Shown one piece after another: positions 8,375-15,994 of a DNA stretch of 64,000 nucleotides. The notes beneath the pieces were generated by a model. It was given only the letters and a program-made list of their open reading frames with translations, was not told where the DNA came from and searched no databases. The position numbers and the translations under genes are program-made. Origin of the DNA: Prado023 sp964418695 (GTDB lineage: Bacteria; Actinomycetota; Actinomycetes; S36-B12; CAIYMF01); NCBI GenBank assembly GCA_964418695.1, contig CAYQMN010000006.1:106373-170372 (forward strand), read 5' to 3'. The stretch's first letter is position 1. Each line of letters opens with the position of its first letter.

Positions 8375-9265
8375 ATGCCCGACTCCGCACGTCACGACCT
8401 GCCCAGCCTGCCGATCAGCCTCGCCCGCTCGATCGCCCCGTGGAAGCGGGCCGCGAACGGCTCCACCGAGCTTCCCGACCAGGAGATCCAGGTCGCCGGC
8501 TGGCGCCCGGACCGGGCGAAGGTCGCCGAGTACCGCGCGCTCATGGGCTCGGACGCCGACCTTCCGCTGGCGTTCCCACAGATCGCGGTCATGGCCCTCA
8601 CGATGGACCTCATCTCGCGGTGGTCCTATCCGGTGCGCGCGCTGGGAATGGTGCATATGGGGTCGGTCGTGGAGGCGCTCGACGAGCTGCCCCTGGACGC
8701 CGACTGGGACATCGTGACCGGCAGCTCGGCGGGCCGGCATGTGCGCTCCGGGATGGAGTTCGACGTCACCGGCGAGGTGTCGGTCGGGGGCTCGGTGCGC
8801 TGGCGCTCGCGGGCGGTGTACCTCTCGCGCAGTCGCTCGGCGGCCGGCGCCCAGGACTCGACGGTTCCCGAGGTGCCTCAGGAGGGCCCGTGGACCGACC
8901 GGGTCACGGTGGATGCGCCAGAGGGGATCGGGCGCTCGTTCGGGCGTCTGTCCGGCGACGTCAACCCGATCCATCTGCACAAGCTGACCGCGAAGGTCCT
9001 GGGATTCCGGCGGGCGATCGCGCACGGCTGGTGGAGCACGGGCCGCACGCTGGCCCTGCTCGGCGCGGACGAGGCGGTGCCCGGCCGGCGCCTGGAGATC
9101 GTGTACCGCCGGCCGATCGAGCTGCCCAGCACGCCGCGGCTGTGCTGGCGCACGGAGGCGTCGGGCATCGCGTTCGTCGTCCTGCGCGAGAAGGACGTCG
9201 AGGCCTCCGCGGACCCGGAAGCCAAGCCGCCGACCCCGCTGGTGGCAGGCCGAGTCACCGGCTGA
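8375..9265 (+). CDS. MaoC-family (R)-enoyl-CoA hydratase-like protein
   Basis: 296 residues. The C-terminal half carries the hydratase-2 signature: SFGRLSGDVNPIHLHKL followed by GFRRAIAHGWWSTG around residues 190-220, with the catalytic Asp and His of SGDxNPIH. These enzymes hydrate trans-2-enoyl-CoA or enoyl-ACP. The N-terminal half (about residues 30-150) probably forms the second, degenerate hot-dog unit, as in double hot-dog members. GGAGAG five bases before the ATG supports the start. The gene is monocistronic by spacing, between the Abhydrolase_9 gene (divergent) and ssb. Substrate chain length cannot be told from sequence. Confidence 0.87.
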   Translation: MPDSARHDLPSLPISLARSIAPWKRAANGSTELPDQEIQVAGWRPDRAKVAEYRALMGSDADLPLAFPQIAVMALTMDLISRWSYPVRALGMVHMGSVVEALDELPLDADWDIVTGSSAGRHVRSGMEFDVTGEVSVGGSVRWRSRAVYLSRSRSAAGAQDSTVPEVPQEGPWTDRVTVDAPEGIGRSFGRLSGDVNPIHLHKLTAKVLGFRRAIAHGWWSTGRTLALLGADEAVPGRRLEIVYRRPIELPSTPRLCWRTEASGIAFVVLREKDVEASADPEAKPPTPLVAGRVTG

Positions 9266-9280
9266 GCGCCCTGGGCGCTT

Positions 9281-9335
9281 CCCCGCCCCGCCCCGCCCCG
9301 CCCCGCCCCGCCCCGTCCCATCCCGTCCCATCCCG
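9281..9335. repeat. Pentanucleotide CCCCG tandem repeat
   Basis: Seven perfect CCCCG units followed by four variants (TCCCA, TCCCG twice over). It follows the MaoC stop by 15 bases. It is the same class of simple repeat as 370-475 and may likewise form G-quadruplexes on the minus strand. Confidence 0.9.
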
Positions 9336-9457
9336 CGCTGGTCCAGACCGACCCGCCCACGTCCTCCACAGCCGACCGGACCTCGTCCTTCCCCTCGGCG
9401 GGCTGCTCGGGCATGGTGCGCCCGGTGCCGAACGGCGCCGGAGATGGGGGCAATCGC

Positions 9458-9952
9458 ATGAACGAGACGACGATCACCGTGGCCGGGAACCTGGTCAACG
9501 ACGTGGACCTCCGCCGGACCGCGAAGGGCGACGCGGTGGCCCGATTCCGGCTGGCGTCGACGTCCTCCCGGTTCGACCGCGATCGCGGTCACTGGGTGGA
9601 GGGCGAGACGACCTACTGGAACGTGACCGCGTGGCGCCGGGCCGCGGAGAACGCCTCGGCGAGCCTGGCCAAGGGGCATCCGGTGGTGGTGTTCGGCCGG
9701 GTCCGCCAGCGGACGGTCGACCGGCCTGCCGGTGAGGGCAGCCGGACGATGCAGGTCACCTACACCGACCTCGAGGCCCTGCACTTCGGGCAGGACCTGA
9801 CCCGGTGCCGGTCGGTGTACCAGCGCGCGCCGATCGGCCCCCAGTCCAGCGAGCTGCGGACGGGCACGACGGGGGACGGGTCGGGCGGAAACCAGTCGGT
9901 CGGCCAGGCAAGTCCGGACGACTCGGCTGTCGATCGATCCCGGGTGGCCTGA
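9458..9952 (+). CDS. ssb: Single-stranded DNA-binding protein, secondary SSB
   Basis: 164 residues. The first ~110 form an OB-fold: ETTITVAGNLVNDVDLRRT, ARFRLAST, YWNVTAWRRAAENASASL, VVFGRVRQRT. This is the SSB core. The tail is Gly/Ser/Gln-rich, but it ends RSRVA, not in the acidic DDDIPF-like tip that recruits partners in the housekeeping SSB. That, and the position next to ettA rather than beside rpsF/rplI, suggests a second SSB. From memory, mycobacteria have a similar SSB-like gene next to ettA. ATG at 9458 was preferred over an upstream start because homologues begin MNET-like and a G-rich site precedes it. Confidence 0.88.
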   Translation: MNETTITVAGNLVNDVDLRRTAKGDAVARFRLASTSSRFDRDRGHWVEGETTYWNVTAWRRAAENASASLAKGHPVVVFGRVRQRTVDRPAGEGSRTMQVTYTDLEALHFGQDLTRCRSVYQRAPIGPQSSELRTGTTGDGSGGNQSVGQASPDDSAVDRSRVA

Positions 9953-9963
9953 GTCCTCGACCG

Positions 9964-9995
9964 GATCGTGGCGAGAAGGCCTGCTCGTCACGATC
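9964..9995 (+). terminator. Hairpin after ssb
   Basis: Arms GATCGTGGCGAG and CTCGTCACGATC (9964-9975 and 9984-9995) pair with one mismatch around an eight-base loop, 11 bases after the ssb stop. No T-run follows, as is common for actinobacterial terminators. Confidence 0.55.
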
Positions 9996-10158
9996 GGCCG
10001 TGCCCAGACGGCCGGCGTGGGGGAGGCGGTGGGGGTGGAACCGGCCGAGCGCGGGGGTCTCGGCCGTCTCCCCGGCACCGCCTCCCCTCAGGGCCGGCGC
10101 CGACCGAGCCCAGTGCCGTGCCGTCCTTTCGCGATTCGTTCGGTCCGGGGGCCGCGAT

Positions 10159-10164
10159 TACCCT
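10159..10164 (+). promoter_or_regulatory. Leaderless -10 element of ettA
   Basis: TACCCT lies exactly seven bases before the ettA ATG, and there is no ribosome binding site. Transcription would start at or beside the A of the ATG. Confidence 0.6.
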
Positions 10165-10171
10165 TGCGCCC

Positions 10172-11869
10172 ATGGCTGAGTACATCTACACCCTTCGCCG
10201 CGCCCGCAAGGCGCACGGCGACAAGGTGGTCCTCGACAACGTGACCCTGTCGTTCCTGCCGGGCGCCAAGATCGGCGTGGTCGGGCCGAACGGGGCGGGC
10301 AAGTCGAGCCTGCTCAAGATCATGGCCGGGATGGACCAGGTCTCCAACGGCGAGGCGACCCTGAGCGCGGGCTACTCGGTCGGGATCCTGTCGCAGGAGC
10401 CGGTGCTGGACGAGTCCAAGACGGTCCTGGGCAACGTCGAGGACGGCGTGGCGCAGACCAAGGCGCTGCTCACCCGGTACAACGAGATCTCCGAGGCCAT
10501 GGCCGATCCGGACGCCGACTTCGACGCGCTCATGTCGGAGATGGGCACCTTGCAGGAGAAGATCGACCACCTCGACGCCTGGGACCTGGACAGCCAACTG
10601 GAGCAGGCGATGGACGCGCTGCGCTGCCCGCCCGGAGACGCCGACGTGACGGTCCTGTCCGGCGGTGAGCGCCGCCGCGTGGCGCTGTGCAAGCTGCTCC
10701 TGCAGCAGCCCGACCTCCTCCTGCTCGACGAGCCGACCAACCACCTCGACGCCGAGAGCGTCCAGTGGCTCGAGCAGCACCTGGAGAAGTACCCCGGGAC
10801 CATCGTGGCGATCACCCACGACCGGTACTTCCTGGAGAACGTCGCCCAGTGGATCCTCGAGCTGGACCGCGGCCGCACGTACCCGTACGAGGGCAACTAC
10901 TCGACCTACCTGGACGCGAAGGCCGCCCGCCTGAAGATGGAGGGCCAGAAGGACGCCAAGCTCAAGCGCCGCCTGACCGAGGAGCTGGAGTGGGTGCGCT
11001 CCAACGCCAAGGCTCGCCAGACGAAGAGCCGCGCCCGGTTGGACCGCTACGAGGAGATGGCCTCCGAGGCGGACAAGACCCGCAAGCTGGACTTCGAGGA
11101 GATCCAGATCCCGCCGGGCCCGCGCCTGGGGTCGCTGGTCGTCGAGGCGAAGGGCCTGACCAAGGCGTTCGACGAGCGGGTCCTGATCGACGACCTGAGC
11201 TTCACGCTGCCGCGCAACGGGATCGTCGGCGTCATCGGTCCCAACGGCGTGGGCAAGACGACCCTGTTCAAGATGATCGTCGCCTCGGCCGAGGGCGACA
11301 CCAGCGACAAGGCGGCCCTGCCGACCTCCGGCGACCTGCGCGTCGGCGACACCGTGAAGCTCTCGTACGTCGATCAGAGCCGGGCCGGCCTGGACCCCAC
11401 CAAGAACGTGTGGGAGGTCGTCTCCGACGGGCTGGACTGGATCAAGGTCGGCCACGTCGAGATGCCGTCGCGGGCCTACATCGGGGCGTTCGGGTTCAAG
11501 GGACCGGACCAGCAGAAGCCGGCGCGGGTGCTCTCCGGCGGCGAGCGCAACCGGCTCAACCTCGCGCTCACGCTCAAGCAGGGCGGCAACCTGATCCTGC
11601 TCGACGAGCCGACCAACGACCTGGACGTCGAGACCCTCGGCTCGCTGGAGAACGCGCTGCTGGACTTCCCGGGCTGCGCGGTCATCACCTCGCACGACCG
11701 CTGGTTCCTGGACCGGATCGCCACGCACATCCTGGCCTACGAGGGCGACTCGCAGTGGTTCTGGTTCGAGGGCAACTTCGAGTCCTACGAGAAGAACAAG
11801 ATCGAGCGCCTGGGCGCCGAGGCGGCCCGTCCGCACCGCGCGACCTACCGCAAGCTCACGCGCGGCTGA
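10172..11869 (+). CDS. ettA: Energy-dependent translational throttle protein EttA (ABC-F)
   Basis: 565 residues. Cytoplasmic ABC-F ATPase with two nucleotide-binding domains that binds the ribosomal E site and couples translation to energy state. Domain 1: Walker A GPNGAGKSS near residue 36, signature LSGGERRRVA near 160, Walker B LLLLDEPTNHLD. The linker (about 240-325) contains the Arg/Lys-rich helix RSNAKARQTKSRARLD. Domain 2: Walker A GPNGVGKTT near 353, signature LSGGERNRLN, Walker B LILLDEPTNDLD. The length matches EttA and the arm after the first Walker A is short, unlike resistance-type ABC-F proteins. Leaderless start (TACCCT seven bases upstream). Convergent with the SRPBCC gene. 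Confidence 0.95.
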   Translation: MAEYIYTLRRARKAHGDKVVLDNVTLSFLPGAKIGVVGPNGAGKSSLLKIMAGMDQVSNGEATLSAGYSVGILSQEPVLDESKTVLGNVEDGVAQTKALLTRYNEISEAMADPDADFDALMSEMGTLQEKIDHLDAWDLDSQLEQAMDALRCPPGDADVTVLSGGERRRVALCKLLLQQPDLLLLDEPTNHLDAESVQWLEQHLEKYPGTIVAITHDRYFLENVAQWILELDRGRTYPYEGNYSTYLDAKAARLKMEGQKDAKLKRRLTEELEWVRSNAKARQTKSRARLDRYEEMASEADKTRKLDFEEIQIPPGPRLGSLVVEAKGLTKAFDERVLIDDLSFTLPRNGIVGVIGPNGVGKTTLFKMIVASAEGDTSDKAALPTSGDLRVGDTVKLSYVDQSRAGLDPTKNVWEVVSDGLDWIKVGHVEMPSRAYIGAFGFKGPDQQKPARVLSGGERNRLNLALTLKQGGNLILLDEPTNDLDVETLGSLENALLDFPGCAVITSHDRWFLDRIATHILAYEGDSQWFWFEGNFESYEKNKIERLGAEAARPHRATYRKLTRG

Positions 11870-11917
11870 TCGGCGCGTTCGGGAGCGGTCGCCGCCAGGG
11901 CCTGCCGGGCCGGGCTC

Positions 11918-12418
11918 TCAGATCCCGTCGCCGGCCATGTCCGGAGTGCTCTCGGCCAGGTCCTTGAGGGTGGCCAGCGACTCGCGGATGTTGCGGCGGT
12001 TGTGCTCGTCGCGCGGTCCGGGGATCATCACCGATCCGAACGCGGTCAGCAGGCGTCCCCGAAGGCCGGTGCGCCGGTCGGTCCAGGTCTCGGTGACGGT
12101 GCAGCCACCCGTGCAGGCGGCCAGGTCGTACTCCCAGCGCGAGACCCCGAAGGGGCCGAAGCTCACGTCGAAGGCGAATCGACGGCCCCGGTCGGCGGCC
12201 AGCACCCGGCACTGGGTGGCCCAGATCCAGGGGCCCCGGCGGTTGACCCCCCAGAAGCGGTGGCCGACCTGCAGGGCGCGCCCGGCCCCGACGGCACCTG
12301 TCGCCTCGGGCGAGTAGCGGCCGACGCCGCTCACATCGGCGATCAGGTCATAGACCCATCCGGCATCGGCGTTGATGTCGATCGAGTCGCTGACGACTGC
12401 CATCTCGCTCACGGTCAC
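11918..12418 (-). CDS. SRPBCC (polyketide cyclase/Bet v1-like) protein
   Basis: 166 residues. The sequence VVSDSIDINADAGWVYDLIADVSGVGRYSPE is the N-terminal strand and helix of START/SRPBCC ligand-binding folds, and WIWATQCRVLAADRGRRFAFDV and RWEYDLAACTGGCTVTETW give the later strands of the helix-grip. Members bind hydrophobic ligands; many in actinobacteria have no assigned role. The GTG at 12418 overlaps the stop of the upstream thioesterase gene (GTGA), so the pair is co-translated; a shared role with acyl or lipid ligands is an inference. Confidence 0.82.
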   Translation of the reverse strand: MTVSEMAVVSDSIDINADAGWVYDLIADVSGVGRYSPEATGAVGAGRALQVGHRFWGVNRRGPWIWATQCRVLAADRGRRFAFDVSFGPFGVSRWEYDLAACTGGCTVTETWTDRRTGLRGRLLTAFGSVMIPGPRDEHNRRNIRESLATLKDLAESTPDMAGDGI

Positions 12419-12864
12419 CTCCGGGTGGGGCGCAGCTGGTAGCGGCCCTGAGACGTGAGGACGGTCCGCCCGGACTCGTCGCGCGCCTCGAGGTCGAGGA
12501 CGAAGTCCGCCGAGCCGGCCTGGTCGGCCGTGGCGGCCAGGCCGCGCACCTCGGCGGGGTCCATCCGGGCCTCGACGGTCACATCGGTGCGGGCGGGCGC
12601 CAGGAACTGCACGCTCAGGTCGGTCACGATCGGGGTGTAGGCCGGGCCGACGACCGCCAGCGGGAGCAGGCCGCCGGGCACCTCGACGACCGCGAACAGG
12701 GCGCCCGCGTACATCGTCCCGAAGTGGTTGGCGTTGCCCTGGATCGGCACGCGCAGAGTGACCGACCCGGGGCCGGCCGCGTCGGCGACGATCCCCAGGC
12801 GGCCGAGCGCCGGGATCGTCGCGTGCATCACCTGGGTCAGGGCTTCGGGAGTCAGCTCGTCCAC
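12415..12864 (-). CDS. Hot-dog thioesterase-like protein (DUF4442/PaaI type)
   Basis: 149 residues. A single hot-dog fold: the central helix region NHFGTMYAGALFAVVEVPGG corresponds to the HGGxxxAxxD region of PaaI-like thioesterases, but the usual His-Gly-Gly is replaced by FGTMYAG as in the DUF4442/YiiD-like group, so activity may differ. Strands TDLSVQFLAPARTDVTVEAR and DFVLDLEARDESGRTVLTSQGRY complete the fold. GTG at 12864 was chosen because a -10 TACGGT lies six bases upstream (leaderless). Four-base overlap with the SRPBCC gene. Confidence 0.8.
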   Translation of the reverse strand: MDELTPEALTQVMHATIPALGRLGIVADAAGPGSVTLRVPIQGNANHFGTMYAGALFAVVEVPGGLLPLAVVGPAYTPIVTDLSVQFLAPARTDVTVEARMDPAEVRGLAATADQAGSADFVLDLEARDESGRTVLTSQGRYQLRPTRR

Positions 12865-12870
12865 GCGATC

Positions 12871-12876
12871 ACCGTA
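12871..12876 (-). promoter_or_regulatory. Leaderless -10 element of the thioesterase gene
   Basis: TACGGT on the minus strand ends six bases before the GTG at 12864. No -35 is evident. Confidence 0.5.
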
Positions 12877-12899
12877 GGGCGCACCAGAGAACCCTGCGT

Positions 12900-13020
12900 G
12901 ACCGGGTGGGGTCTCGACGGGCTCGACCGGCGGGTGGTCACGCCTGTCTGGGCCGACCGGGTGGGGTCTCGACGGGCTCGACGGGCGAGTGGTCACTCCG
13001 GTTCTGGGCCGACCGGGTGC
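12900..13020. repeat. Direct repeats with GGTCTCGACGGGCTCGAC core
   Basis: Two copies start at 12900 and 12955 (pitch 55) and share GACCGGGTGGGGTCTCGACG plus GGCTCGAC and a GTGGTCAC end; a truncated third start lies at 13011. The array fills the gap between the thioesterase promoter and the end of the D-lactate dehydrogenase gene. The same core, with CGACGAGCTCGACC, recurs at 42582-42659, so this is a dispersed intergenic family. Confidence 0.85.
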
Positions 13021-13022
13021 GC

Positions 13023-15944
13023 TCAGCGCGTGGCGGACTCCAAGAGGTACAGGAACGACTCGTACTCGTGGCCGATCGCTCGGGTCATGCCCAGCTCGCA
13101 GGTCCGGTTGGAGCACAGGTAGGCGTCGAACTCCTGCCCGGCCAGCTCGGCGGCCTGCTCCTCGCCGGCGGCGTCGGTGAGCTCCGGGTGGAGCATCCCG
13201 CGGTCGCCGGCGAAGCCACAGCACGTCCCGTAGATCGGCTTGGTGACGCTCTTCGCCAGTGCCCCGGCGATCTCCACCAGGGCGTCGGTGAGCTGGAGGT
13301 GCTGGCCCGCGCAGGTGCTGTGGATGACCGCGGAGTCGACCTTGTCGTGCACCTCCAGCCGGGGGAGCAGCACCGAGCGCGCCCACTCGATCGAGTCCAG
13401 GATCTGCAGGCTCTTGTGGTGCTCGACGTTCTGCCCCTGCAGGTACGGCTCGATCTCGTGGGTGAGCCCGAACGTGCAGGAGGTGGCGTCCACGACGACC
13501 GGCAGCCGGGCGCCGTCGGTCCACTCCCAGAGCTGCTCGACCACGTGGTTGGCCATGTAGGCGTTGCCGCGCGCGTACCCCTTCGAGTGCCAGACGGTGC
13601 CGCAGCAGGCGCCCGCGATGTCCTCGGGGATCCAGACCGGCTGCCCCGCCCGCTCGGCCAGCGCCACGACCACCTGGGGCAGCGACGGGGGCTGCGGCTC
13701 GGCGCCGGGGTTGCCGAAGATCCGGTTGATGCAGGCCGGGAAGTAGACCGCCGCGGCGTGCGCCCGGTCGGTGCCGGGCAGCTTCCCCGGGGCGGACCTT
13801 GGGATCTCGGGCAGCCACGTGGGCAGCAGGTCCTCGCTGACGAACGTCCGGCCCAGATCGGTGACGCCCGCGACCAGCCCGTCGCCGGCGACCGTGCCGA
13901 CGCCGTGCCCGGCGCGCAGAGCAGTGCGGCCCAGCGCCTGCATCGCCGCGTACCCCTTCGCGATGCTCAGCGCGACGGCCTCCGACGGCGGGTTGTGCGC
14001 CTCGACCCGGAACTCCTTCATCAGGTCGCCGGTGTTGATCGAGACCGGGCACGCGATCGCGCAGGTGCCGTCGCCGGCGCACGTCTCGACCGCGTTGTAG
14101 GCGTACTCGGTGGCCAGCGCGCGGGCGACCGGCGAGCCCGAGGGCTGGCGCATCATCTCGCGGCGCAGGGCGATCCGCTGGCGCGGCGTGGTGGTCACCC
14201 GCCGGCTCGGGCAGACGCTCTCGCAGTACCCGCACTCGATGCACCGGTCGGCGGTCTCCTCGATGGTGGGGGAGGTCTTGAGGTTCTTGATGTGCCCCAC
14301 CGGGTCGTCGGTGAGCAGCACGTTCGGGGCGAGCACGCCGTGCGGGTCGACGAGCGCCTTGACCGCGCGCATGTGGGCGGTGATGGTCTCGCCCCACTCG
14401 TCGGCGACGAACGGGGCGATGTTGCGCCCGGTCCCGTGCTCGGCCTTGAGTGACCCGTCGAAATCCTCGGCGACCACGCGCACGACGTCGCGCAGGAAGT
14501 CGTCGAAACGGCCGATCTCGTCGGGGGTCTCCAGCGACGGGGTGATGAGGAAGTGCAGGTTGCCGGCCGAGGCATGACCGAAGATCACGCCCGCGTACCC
14601 GTGCTCGGCGAACAGCCCCTGCAGCGCGAGCGCACCCTCGGCCAGCCGCTCGGGCGGGAAGCACACGTCCTCGAGCAGGAACGAGGTCCCGGACGGCCGG
14701 GCGCCGCCGACGGTGGCCAGCAGGCCGTTGCGGACCGCCCAGTACTCCGCTGCGCGGCTGCGGTCCCGGGTGAAGTCGGTCGGCTCCAGCAGCGCCAGCC
14801 CGGCCAGCACCTGCTCGGCCTGGCCCTGCGACGCCGCCGACTCCTCCTCGCTCGCGTCGCGGAACTCCACGAGCAGCCCGGCGGCCTCGGTCGGCAGCGC
14901 TGCCCAGCGGTCCGGCACGCCGGCCAGTCCGCGGACGGCGGCGATCGACGCGCGGTCCAGCAGCTCGACGGCGGCGGCCCCGGCGGCCACGAACGGCGCG
15001 ACCGCGGAGGCGGCAGCGTGCAGATCGGGGAAGACCATCATCGAGGTCAGCGTGTGGGTGCCGTCGGGCACGGTCGCGAAGACCGCCTCGGCGATGAACC
15101 CCAGGGTGCCCTCGGAGCCGACCATCAGCCGGCGCAGGATCTCCACCGGCGTCTGCCCGTCGAGGAAGGCGTTCATCGAGTAGCCGGTGGTGTTCTTGAT
15201 CCGGTACTTGGCCTGCAGCCGGGTGACCGTCTGTGGATCGGCGAGGATCTCCTCGCGGATCCGCATCAGCCCGGCGGCGATCTCGGGCTCGTCGCGGGCG
15301 AACCGCTCCTCGGCGTCCGGCGCCGCGGAGTCCACCACGGTGCCCGAGGGCAGGACGAACGTCAGCGCGGTGAGGGTCTGGTAGGAGTTCTCGGCGGTGC
15401 CGCAGCACATCCCGCTGGCGTTGTTGGCGACGACCCCGCCGACCGTAGCCGCCGCCTTCGACGCCGGGTCCGGGCCGATCCGGTATCCGTAGGGCTTCAG
15501 CCTCGCGTTGGCCCGGGCCAGGATCGTTCCGGGCTTGCTGCGCAAAGTGCGGCCCTCATCCTCGACCGTGCACCCGATCCAGTTGCGCATCACCTCGACC
15601 AGGATCCCGTCGCCCTGCGCCTGGCCGGACAGGCTCGTGCCCGCGGCCCGGAACGTGACCGGCACCTGCTTGCGGTGCGCGTAGGCCAGGACCGCGCGGA
15701 CGTCCTCGACGCTGCGGGAGAGCACGACGGCCTTGGGGAAGAGCCGGTACGGACTGGCGTCAGTGGCGAAGCGCACGAGGTCGGTCGGCTCGCACAGCAC
15801 CGCGTCGGCGCCGAGCAGGGCCACGAGGTCGGCGCGCAGCCACGCCGGCGAGCCCTTGGCGATCGCGTCGGGCGCCCGGTCGTGGGTACCCCGGTTGCCC
15901 TTCACCGTGTAGGTGCGGGGCGGCGGCGAGAAGAGCTTGCGCAT
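13023..15944 (-). CDS. FAD/Fe-S D-lactate (2-hydroxyacid) dehydrogenase fusion
   Basis: 973 residues. A fusion of a GlcD-like FAD oxidase and a GlpC/LutA-like iron-sulfur and CCG-domain protein, as in membrane-associated D-lactate or D-2-hydroxyglutarate dehydrogenases. FAD domain: PVTFRAAGTSLSGQAQGDG and VGGVVANNASGM in the first 200 residues, MVGSEGTLGFIAEA near 280, C-terminal HGTGRN near 500. Fe-S part: CIECGYCESVCPS near 560 and CAGDGTCAIACP near 615, two 4Fe-4S motifs. CCG domains: ACCGTVWHSKG near 775 and TCCGFAGDRG near 910. It likely oxidises D-lactate or a related hydroxyacid and passes electrons to the quinone pool. ATG start; a perfect 16-base palindrome lies 13 bases upstream and may be an operator. 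Confidence 0.9.
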   Translation of the reverse strand: MRKLFSPPPRTYTVKGNRGTHDRAPDAIAKGSPAWLRADLVALLGADAVLCEPTDLVRFATDASPYRLFPKAVVLSRSVEDVRAVLAYAHRKQVPVTFRAAGTSLSGQAQGDGILVEVMRNWIGCTVEDEGRTLRSKPGTILARANARLKPYGYRIGPDPASKAAATVGGVVANNASGMCCGTAENSYQTLTALTFVLPSGTVVDSAAPDAEERFARDEPEIAAGLMRIREEILADPQTVTRLQAKYRIKNTTGYSMNAFLDGQTPVEILRRLMVGSEGTLGFIAEAVFATVPDGTHTLTSMMVFPDLHAAASAVAPFVAAGAAAVELLDRASIAAVRGLAGVPDRWAALPTEAAGLLVEFRDASEEESAASQGQAEQVLAGLALLEPTDFTRDRSRAAEYWAVRNGLLATVGGARPSGTSFLLEDVCFPPERLAEGALALQGLFAEHGYAGVIFGHASAGNLHFLITPSLETPDEIGRFDDFLRDVVRVVAEDFDGSLKAEHGTGRNIAPFVADEWGETITAHMRAVKALVDPHGVLAPNVLLTDDPVGHIKNLKTSPTIEETADRCIECGYCESVCPSRRVTTTPRQRIALRREMMRQPSGSPVARALATEYAYNAVETCAGDGTCAIACPVSINTGDLMKEFRVEAHNPPSEAVALSIAKGYAAMQALGRTALRAGHGVGTVAGDGLVAGVTDLGRTFVSEDLLPTWLPEIPRSAPGKLPGTDRAHAAAVYFPACINRIFGNPGAEPQPPSLPQVVVALAERAGQPVWIPEDIAGACCGTVWHSKGYARGNAYMANHVVEQLWEWTDGARLPVVVDATSCTFGLTHEIEPYLQGQNVEHHKSLQILDSIEWARSVLLPRLEVHDKVDSAVIHSTCAGQHLQLTDALVEIAGALAKSVTKPIYGTCCGFAGDRGMLHPELTDAAGEEQAAELAGQEFDAYLCSNRTCELGMTRAIGHEYESFLYLLESATR

Positions 15945-15956
15945 GCCCAGCAGGCT

Positions 15957-15972
15957 CCCACCGGCCGGTGGG
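15957..15972. promoter_or_regulatory. Perfect palindrome upstream of the D-lactate dehydrogenase gene
   Basis: CCCACCGGCCGGTGGG, 16 bases, perfect dyad, in the 50-base gap after the alpha-glucosidase gene and just upstream of the dehydrogenase ATG. It could be an operator or a short hairpin. Confidence 0.45.
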
Positions 15973-15994
15973 CTTGTCCTGTCCTGCGCGGTGC

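Noticed and set aside
6047..10078. 1343-codon minus-strand frame
   Set aside because: Only the left part (to about 8089) is the hydrolase; the rest is antisense to MaoC and ssb.
12706..13022. Possible CRISPR-like array from spaced repeats
   Set aside because: Only two or three copies, spacers not unique, and the unit recurs elsewhere as a dispersed repeat; no cas genes.
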